DNA of 20,409 nt from assembly GCA_031417915.1 (NCBI GenBank), contig JANOWN010000060.1:1-20409 (forward strand), read 5' to 3'. The notes below the pieces were generated by a model. That model did no database searches. It was not told the origin of the DNA and saw only the letters and a program-made list of their open reading frames with translations. The stretch is from Methylotenera_A sp031417915 (GTDB taxonomy: Bacteria > Pseudomonadota > Gammaproteobacteria > Burkholderiales > Methylophilaceae). Made by a program: the position numbers and the translations under genes. Numbering within the stretch: position 1 is the stretch's first letter; the number at the start of each line of letters is the position of its first letter. Shown one piece after another: positions 15,317 through 20,409 of this stretch.

Positions 15317-15652
15317 TTAGTCTGTAAATTCCTCATAAAATTTAGAAATGACTTTGTCATTCTTCGTCCGAATATCACAAGCATATCCATTTAATAAAAA
15401 GCCGGAGAACCAAGCTTGACGCCTGGTCACTTCGTTTTCTGGATTCCAAGTTGCGCATTGAACTTGCGCTGTTGCACATTTACTTAAGAGTGAGTGTACA
15501 GATTCGTCGACTTGAATAGAGCTACAGAAACTTTCGGCTTTGTGTTTGGCTTGTCGGTCTAAGTAATTTGGCAACAAAAAAAGTATCGATATCAACAGCA
15601 CAATAGAAAATAAAAACTTTAAATTTATTTTGGTTATGCCGAAGATGTTCAT
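15317..15652 (-). CDS. Small membrane-anchored protein with four cysteines, unknown function
   Basis: A 111-residue protein that I do not recognise. An N-terminal hydrophobic helix (about 10-28, NLKFLFSIVLLISILFLLP) follows a short start with one Lys on each side of an Asn-Ile stretch, so it is probably a signal anchor with the remainder in the periplasm. The soluble part (29-111) has four cysteines (C43, C59, C66, C92), enough for two disulfides, and the strings AQVQCATWNPENEV and SGFLLNGYACDIRT. No lipobox is present. The ribosome binding site is weak and the gene is AT-rich compared with acs. It lies 35 bases after acs on the same strand and could be read through from it. Its stop abuts the repeat cluster. 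It is probably a real gene because of the coherent anchor-plus-domain layout, but no family is assigned. Confidence 0.65.
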   Translation of the reverse strand: MNIFGITKINLKFLFSIVLLISILFLLPNYLDRQAKHKAESFCSSIQVDESVHSLLSKCATAQVQCATWNPENEVTRRQAWFSGFLLNGYACDIRTKNDKVISKFYEEFTD

Positions 15653-15687
15653 TTTTAAATAATAACAAAAATATATTCTACGTAAGG

Positions 15688-17664
15688 TTATTTCACCACT
15701 TCCTTTAATTGCTCCAAAATCGCAGGGTTATCCAGCGTAGAAATATCCGAGGTGATTTCTTCGCCCTTAGCTAAGCTGCGTAACAGCCTGCGCATAATCT
15801 TGCCGCTGCGGGTTTTTGGTAAGTTATCTCCAAACCTAATTTCATCTGGTTTAGCAATCGGCCCAATTTCTTTGCCTACCCAATTGCGTAAATTTTCGAC
15901 GATTTTTTTCGCTTCGTCTCCAGTTGGTCGTGCACCTTTTAGCACTACATAAGCCACGACTGATTCGCCTTTAATATCGTGCGGTTTGCCAACTACGGCG
16001 GCTTCTGCCACGAGTGGATTAGAGACGAGCGCGGATTCAATTTCCATGGTGCCTAGGCGGTGGCCAGATACGTTTAGCACGTCATCAATACGCCCCATAA
16101 TGGTGAAGTTGCCAGTTTTGGCGTCGCGCACCGCGCCGTCGCCGGCTAAGTAAGTAGTACCGCCTAAATCGGCAGGGTAGTAGCTAGAAACATAGCGTTC
16201 GGCATCGTTATAAATGGTGCGAATCATTGATGGCCATGGTTTTTTAATCACTAGTAAGCCGCCAGTGCCCCAAGGCACGTCTTTGCCAGTCTCGTCCACC
16301 ACATCAATGGCGATGCCAGGGAAGGGTAGTGTGCATGAGCCTGGAACCAGTGGCGTGGCGCCTGGTAGCGGGGTAATCACATGGCCGCCCGTTTCAGTTT
16401 GCCAGAAAGTGTCGACAATTGGACAATTTGCGGCGCCCACATTTTGGTAATACCACATCCACGCTTCTGGGTTAATCGGCTCGCCAACTGAGCCCAAAAT
16501 GCGCAAGCTGCTTAGGTTTGAAGCTTTTGGATGTACTGCATCTAGCGTTTCAGAGGCTTTAATCAGGCTACGAATGGCCGTTGGCGCAGTGTAAAAAATG
16601 GTGACTTTATGCTTTTCTATCATTTGCCAAAAACGACCAGCATCGGGATAAGTCGGGATGCCTTCGAAAATAATTTGCGTCGCGCCCATCGCCAACGGGC
16701 CATAAGCCACGTACGTGTGGCCGGTAATCCAGCCCACATCCGCAGTGCACCAAAATACGTCATTATCTTTGATGTCAAATGTCCAGCGCATGGTGTTAAG
16801 CGCATGTAGCAAATAGCCTGCAGAAGAATGCTGCACGCCCTTTGGCTTGCCTGTAGAGCCGCTGGTATAAAGCAGAAAGAGCGGATGTTCCGCGTTCACC
16901 ATCACGGGTTCGCAAGTATCTTTTTGGCCTGCGATTAAGTCGCTCCACCAAATATCATTTTTGCCAAAACTTACTTCTTGCCCCGTTTTTTTCAGCACAA
17001 CTACTTTTTGAATAATCTCGCAACCACCCATTGTCAGCGCTTCATCGACGGCTGTTTTCAGTGGCAGTGTTTTACCGCCACGGAATTGACCATCGGCGGT
17101 AATAATTGCCGCCGCGCCTGCATCTAAAATACGCTCGTGAATACTTTTAGCTGAAAAACCGCCGAAAACTACGCTGTGAATCAAGCCTAGCCTTGCGCAG
17201 GCTTGCATGGCGACCACCGCCTCGATGCCCATTGGCAAATAAATAATCACGCGGCTGCCAAATGGCAAATTCAACGTTATGAGGCCGTTGGCGAACTGGC
17301 AAACTTGGTGATAAAGCTCTTTGTAAGTGACGTGTTTGCTGCGGCCATCGTCACCTTCGAAAATAATCGCGGTTTTATTGGGGATGGTGTTTAAGTGTTT
17401 ATCGAGGCAATTGGCTGAAACATTCAGTTCACCGTCTTCAAACCACTTGTAGAAGGGCGCTTTTTCTTCATTGAGCGTTTTGGTGAAAGGTTTATGCCAA
17501 ACCAATAACTCACGTGCCAGTTTGCCCCAAGTGCCTGCATAATCCGCATCAAACTCGGCGCAAATAGCCTTGTAGGAGGCCATGCCAGAAACGATAGCTT
17601 GCTTTTTAAACGCCTCAGATGGCTCAAAAACGCGATTTTCATGCAGAACTGACTCAATTGACAT
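15688..17664 (-). CDS. acs: Acetyl-CoA synthetase (AMP-forming)
   Basis: Acs converts acetate, ATP and CoA into acetyl-CoA through acetyl-AMP in the cytoplasm. The 658 residues match the family (about 650). The adenylate-forming P-loop is YTSGSTGKPKG (266-276); TADVGWITGHTY follows at 308-318; the A5 motif appears as DTFWQTETGG (418-427), where the more usual first Trp is Phe and W421 remains as the probable acetate-pocket Trp; GRIDDVLNVSGHRLGTMEIE (524-543) is the hinge. PKTRSGKIMRRLLR carries K622, the catalytic lysine that Pat acetylates and CobB-type enzymes deacetylate in other bacteria. No acetyltransferase gene is adjacent. GGAG lies 9 bases before the ATG. It is divergent from glnE across 90 bases containing an inverted repeat. 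In a methylotroph it would serve acetate scavenging, which is inference. Confidence 0.97.
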   Translation of the reverse strand: MSIESVLHENRVFEPSEAFKKQAIVSGMASYKAICAEFDADYAGTWGKLARELLVWHKPFTKTLNEEKAPFYKWFEDGELNVSANCLDKHLNTIPNKTAIIFEGDDGRSKHVTYKELYHQVCQFANGLITLNLPFGSRVIIYLPMGIEAVVAMQACARLGLIHSVVFGGFSAKSIHERILDAGAAAIITADGQFRGGKTLPLKTAVDEALTMGGCEIIQKVVVLKKTGQEVSFGKNDIWWSDLIAGQKDTCEPVMVNAEHPLFLLYTSGSTGKPKGVQHSSAGYLLHALNTMRWTFDIKDNDVFWCTADVGWITGHTYVAYGPLAMGATQIIFEGIPTYPDAGRFWQMIEKHKVTIFYTAPTAIRSLIKASETLDAVHPKASNLSSLRILGSVGEPINPEAWMWYYQNVGAANCPIVDTFWQTETGGHVITPLPGATPLVPGSCTLPFPGIAIDVVDETGKDVPWGTGGLLVIKKPWPSMIRTIYNDAERYVSSYYPADLGGTTYLAGDGAVRDAKTGNFTIMGRIDDVLNVSGHRLGTMEIESALVSNPLVAEAAVVGKPHDIKGESVVAYVVLKGARPTGDEAKKIVENLRNWVGKEIGPIAKPDEIRFGDNLPKTRSGKIMRRLLRSLAKGEEITSDISTLDNPAILEQLKEVVK

Positions 17665-17754
17665 GCCAAAACACTCCCAAACGTACTTTTTAGTTGTAAT
17701 GAATAAGGTAAGATGTTGCTAAATGTTAATCCGTAATATTACCTTAAAAATAAC
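17665..17754. promoter_or_regulatory. Divergent acs-glnE regulatory spacer with inverted repeat
   Basis: The 90-base spacer carries the signals for two divergent genes. TAAGGTAA (17704-17711) and TTACCTTA (17739-17746) are perfect 8-base inverted arms 27 bases apart, and GTAATATTAC (17733-17742) is a separate 10-base palindrome overlapping the right arm. Core promoter hexamers are not clear on either strand; leftward, TTAACA (17723-17728 as its complement) is a possible -35 box for acs. Confidence 0.4.
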
Positions 17755-20409
17755 ATGCTAGCACTTGATAAGTTAATGTCTGAAAAGCACGCCACAGCTA
17801 GTTTTGTGGCTGGAATAGTGCGCTTGGCAGAGTGCAGTTTATTTGGCGCAAGATTGCTGACCAAAGATGCGCTTTTGTTGGATGATTTGCTACAAAATCA
17901 TGCAAAAACCTATTCGATTGCAGAAATGCAAGTTTTTTTAAATGCGGCACAAATAATTGATGAAATTTCACTCAAAAAAACGCTAAGGCAACTGCGGCAG
18001 CGTGTGATTTTGCGAACAATGTATCGCGATTTGAATGGTTTAGCCAATTTAGATGAAGTAGTAAAAACCACTACAAATTTAGCAGAAATCGCCTTAAATG
18101 CTGCAGTAAATCTCCATCAAACTTGGTTGCAAGCATTGCACGGCATGCCTTGTGGCAAAAGTGGCGCGCAAGAGTTTATTGTCATCGGCATGGGTAAATT
18201 GGGCGGCGCCGAGCTGAATGTATCGTCTGATATTGACTTAATTTTTGCCTATGAAGAAGAGGGCGAAACGAGTGGAAACGAAGTGATTTCCAACCAAGAT
18301 TTCTTCACCAAACTCGCTAAAAAAGTCATTTCCGCCTTGGATGAAATCACCGAAGACGGTTTTGTGTTTCGCGTGGATATGCGGCTGCGGCCATTTGGCA
18401 GTGAAGGTGTTTTGGTGTCGAATTTGGACGCGCTGGAGGAATATTATCAAAACAACGGCCGCGAGTGGGAGCGTTATGCGTGGATAAAAGGCCGTGTTAT
18501 TTGTCCAAATAGCACTGGCCTGCAGCCCAGTATCCATGCGCTTCTCAGGCCATTTATTTTCAGAAAATATTTAGACTTTAATGCATTAAATAGTATGCGC
18601 GATTTGAAATTGCAGATTCACCGCGACGTGACGCAAAAAGGTCAGCACGACAATATCAAGCTCGGTCGCGGTGGCATTCGCGAGATCGAATTTATCGCGC
18701 AAGTGTTTCAGCTGATTCGCGGCGGGCAAGATGTCAGCTTGCAAATTAAACCGACGTTAGAAGTGTTAAATCTATTAAAAAACAAAGGCTTGTTAACTGA
18801 AAAAACAGTAGAAGAACTGACCGCGGCTTATGTTTTTTTGCGTAATCTTGAGCACAGATTGATGTATGTGGAAGACGCGCAAACGCAAGAGTTGCCGAAA
18901 AGTGACGAGACAAAAGTGCGTATTGCTAGCGCCATGAATACGGCAAATTGGGATGAGCTTTTAAGCCAGCTAACTGCGCATAGAAAAATTGTCGCGCAAC
19001 ATTTTGACGCGACTTTTAACCAAGATAATCAGTCGCAAAAGCAGCAAAAAAACACGCAAGAAACTGCTATTTGGCAAGGTGTAGCTGAAAAAGAAACTGC
19101 CCTGCAAGCCTTATTGGATACGGGCTACAGCGATGCTTCTGAAACGCTTTCTAGGCTGCAAATGTTGCGTGCAAGTAATCGATATCAGCAATTGCCAGAG
19201 CTCAGTCGCCAGCGTTTTGACATGCTGATGCCGCACAGCATTGCGCAAGCTGCCACCACGCCAAACCCCGATATTACGCTGCTGCGCGTGACCGATGTGT
19301 TGGAAAGTATTTGTCGTCGCGCTAGCTATTTGGCACTGCTGGCCGAGCATACGCAAGCCATGTATTTGTTGGTGAAATTGTGCAGTAGCAGCCCGTGGCT
19401 GGCGAATTATTTGGCACAGCACCCAATTTTGCTGGATGAACTTTTAGATACGCGTACCTTGTACGCCGCGCCAGATTTCGCAGTGATGCGTGCAGAGTTG
19501 GTGGCGCGATTGAGTGAGTTTACGGGCGATATTGAGCGGCAAATGGACGTGATGCGCCATTTTAAACACGCCAACATTTTTCGTTTTGCCGCGCAAGATA
19601 TTAATGGTGAATTGGCGCTAGAAACGCTTTCAGATTATTTAAGCGCTCTGGCAGATTTAATTTTAGGTGTTGCGCTCATGATTATTTGGCCAAACGTACG
19701 CGAAAAACATCTGGAAGTGCCTAAATTCTCAGTCATTGGTTACGGCAAATTGGGCAGTAAAGAGTTAGGCTACGCATCGGACTTGGACATTATTTTTCTT
19801 TATGATGACGATTCCGCCGATGCCAGTGAAGTATATGCGCGTTTTGCGCAGCGCATCAGTAGCTGGTTTAACACGCTCACTTCGGCGGGTATGTTGTACG
19901 AAACCGATTTGCAATTACGCCCAGATGGTAATAGTGGATTGTTAGTCAGTAGTATCACGGCTTTTCGTGAATATCAGCTTAATAAAGCGTGGGTGTGGGA
20001 GCATCAGGCAATCACCAGAGCTAGATTTGTAGGGGGTGATGCCAGTATTGGCAAGGCTTTTGAGGTAATTAAAATTGGAGTTTTAACGCAAGCTAGAGAT
20101 ACGGATAAACTAAAAACTGAAGTCATTAATATGCGTGAAAAAATGCGCGCAGCACAAACTTTTATTGCTGGCATGTTTGATATAAAACATAGTGTCGGCG
20201 GTATTATTGATGTGGAATTTTTAGTGCAATTTTTGGTGTTGGCACATGCAAATAAACACCCACAACTCACTGGCAATATCGGCAATATTGGCTTGTTAAA
20301 ATTGCTCGCAAAACTCAATATTATTGAGCATGATTTGGCCGAAAAAGTGGTATTAGCGTATCGAAATTATCGCCGCATACAACACGCCTTAAAGCTGCAA
20401 GGCGCGCCG
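17755..20409 (+). CDS. glnE: Bifunctional glutamine synthetase adenylyltransferase/deadenylylase GlnE, 3' truncated by the window
   Basis: GlnE attaches AMP to glutamine synthetase, or removes it, according to PII and glutamine, so tuning nitrogen assimilation in the cytoplasm. The frame is open from 17755 to the last base, 885 codons without a stop; the family is about 920-950 residues, so about 50 are missing. Both nucleotidyltransferase domains are visible. The N-terminal deadenylylase has VIGMGKLGGAELNVSSDIDL (143-162) with D159 and D161. The C-terminal adenylylase has VIGYGKLGSKELGYASDLDI (660-679) with D676 and D678, followed by YETDLQLRPDGNSGLLV. These correspond to the metal-binding Asp pairs of E. 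coli GlnE. An in-frame stop at 17734 makes ATG 17755 the first possible start; the ribosome binding site is weak, and ATG 17776 with GATAAG upstream is an alternative. Divergent from acs. Confidence 0.97.
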   Translation, partial: MLALDKLMSEKHATASFVAGIVRLAECSLFGARLLTKDALLLDDLLQNHAKTYSIAEMQVFLNAAQIIDEISLKKTLRQLRQRVILRTMYRDLNGLANLDEVVKTTTNLAEIALNAAVNLHQTWLQALHGMPCGKSGAQEFIVIGMGKLGGAELNVSSDIDLIFAYEEEGETSGNEVISNQDFFTKLAKKVISALDEITEDGFVFRVDMRLRPFGSEGVLVSNLDALEEYYQNNGREWERYAWIKGRVICPNSTGLQPSIHALLRPFIFRKYLDFNALNSMRDLKLQIHRDVTQKGQHDNIKLGRGGIREIEFIAQVFQLIRGGQDVSLQIKPTLEVLNLLKNKGLLTEKTVEELTAAYVFLRNLEHRLMYVEDAQTQELPKSDETKVRIASAMNTANWDELLSQLTAHRKIVAQHFDATFNQDNQSQKQQKNTQETAIWQGVAEKETALQALLDTGYSDASETLSRLQMLRASNRYQQLPELSRQRFDMLMPHSIAQAATTPNPDITLLRVTDVLESICRRASYLALLAEHTQAMYLLVKLCSSSPWLANYLAQHPILLDELLDTRTLYAAPDFAVMRAELVARLSEFTGDIERQMDVMRHFKHANIFRFAAQDINGELALETLSDYLSALADLILGVALMIIWPNVREKHLEVPKFSVIGYGKLGSKELGYASDLDIIFLYDDDSADASEVYARFAQRISSWFNTLTSAGMLYETDLQLRPDGNSGLLVSSITAFREYQLNKAWVWEHQAITRARFVGGDASIGKAFEVIKIGVLTQARDTDKLKTEVINMREKMRAAQTFIAGMFDIKHSVGGIIDVEFLVQFLVLAHANKHPQLTGNIGNIGLLKLLAKLNIIEHDLAEKVVLAYRNYRRIQHALKLQGAP

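Noticed and set aside
1..20409. CRISPR array, prophage, insertion sequence, toxin-antitoxin pair, tRNA or rRNA
   Set aside because: I looked for spaced direct repeats, transposase or integrase motifs, small paired genes and tRNA-like cloverleaf ends, and saw none.

Overview
The window looks like chromosomal core DNA of a betaproteobacterium, most likely a Methylophilaceae-type methylotroph (this taxon is an inference). Three things point that way. An EarP arginine rhamnosyltransferase gene sits beside an EF-P gene whose modification-site residue is Arg32. A large AsmA-like YhdP gene is followed by a Nit-type amidase and tldD. The only clear intergenic repeats are of the dispersed proteobacterial 'ATTCCCGC...GCGGGAAT' kind. 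There is no sign of phage, plasmid, insertion sequence, CRISPR array, tRNA or rRNA.

Layout. Bases 2-2725 (+): the 3' end of a CusA-type metal efflux pump gene, a four-helix DUF3147 membrane protein overlapping it by ATGA, earP, and efp with its own near-consensus promoter. A bidirectional terminator at 2743-2779 separates efp from a leftward block. That block (10694 to 2791, -) reads yhdP, a Nit-type carbon-nitrogen hydrolase, tldD, a Lys/Ala-rich DUF2934 protein and a TauE/SafE transporter. Going right from a divergent spacer (10695-10888) are a YheS-type ABC-F ATPase and a translationally coupled 186-residue protein of unknown function, which ends in a 4-base tail-to-tail overlap with prfC (-). 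Upstream of prfC is a gene-free repeat cluster (about 15015-15316), then a small four-cysteine membrane-anchored protein and acs (both -). A 90-base divergent spacer with an inverted repeat leads to glnE (+), which runs off the right edge about 50 codons before its expected end.

Function. Four genes act on the translating ribosome: EarP and EF-P at polyproline stalls, the YheS-like ABC-F at stalled complexes, and RF3 in release-factor recycling. YhdP serves the cell envelope, CusA exports metal, Acs activates acetate, and GlnE tunes glutamine synthetase. Most of the window is ordinary housekeeping sequence. The items most worth a second look are the unknown protein coupled to the ABC-F gene, the repeat cluster that falsely extends prfC, the palindrome at the predicted tldD transcription start, the three A8 tracts in the DUF2934 gene, and the inverted repeat between acs and glnE. 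I found no convincing new multi-gene system.
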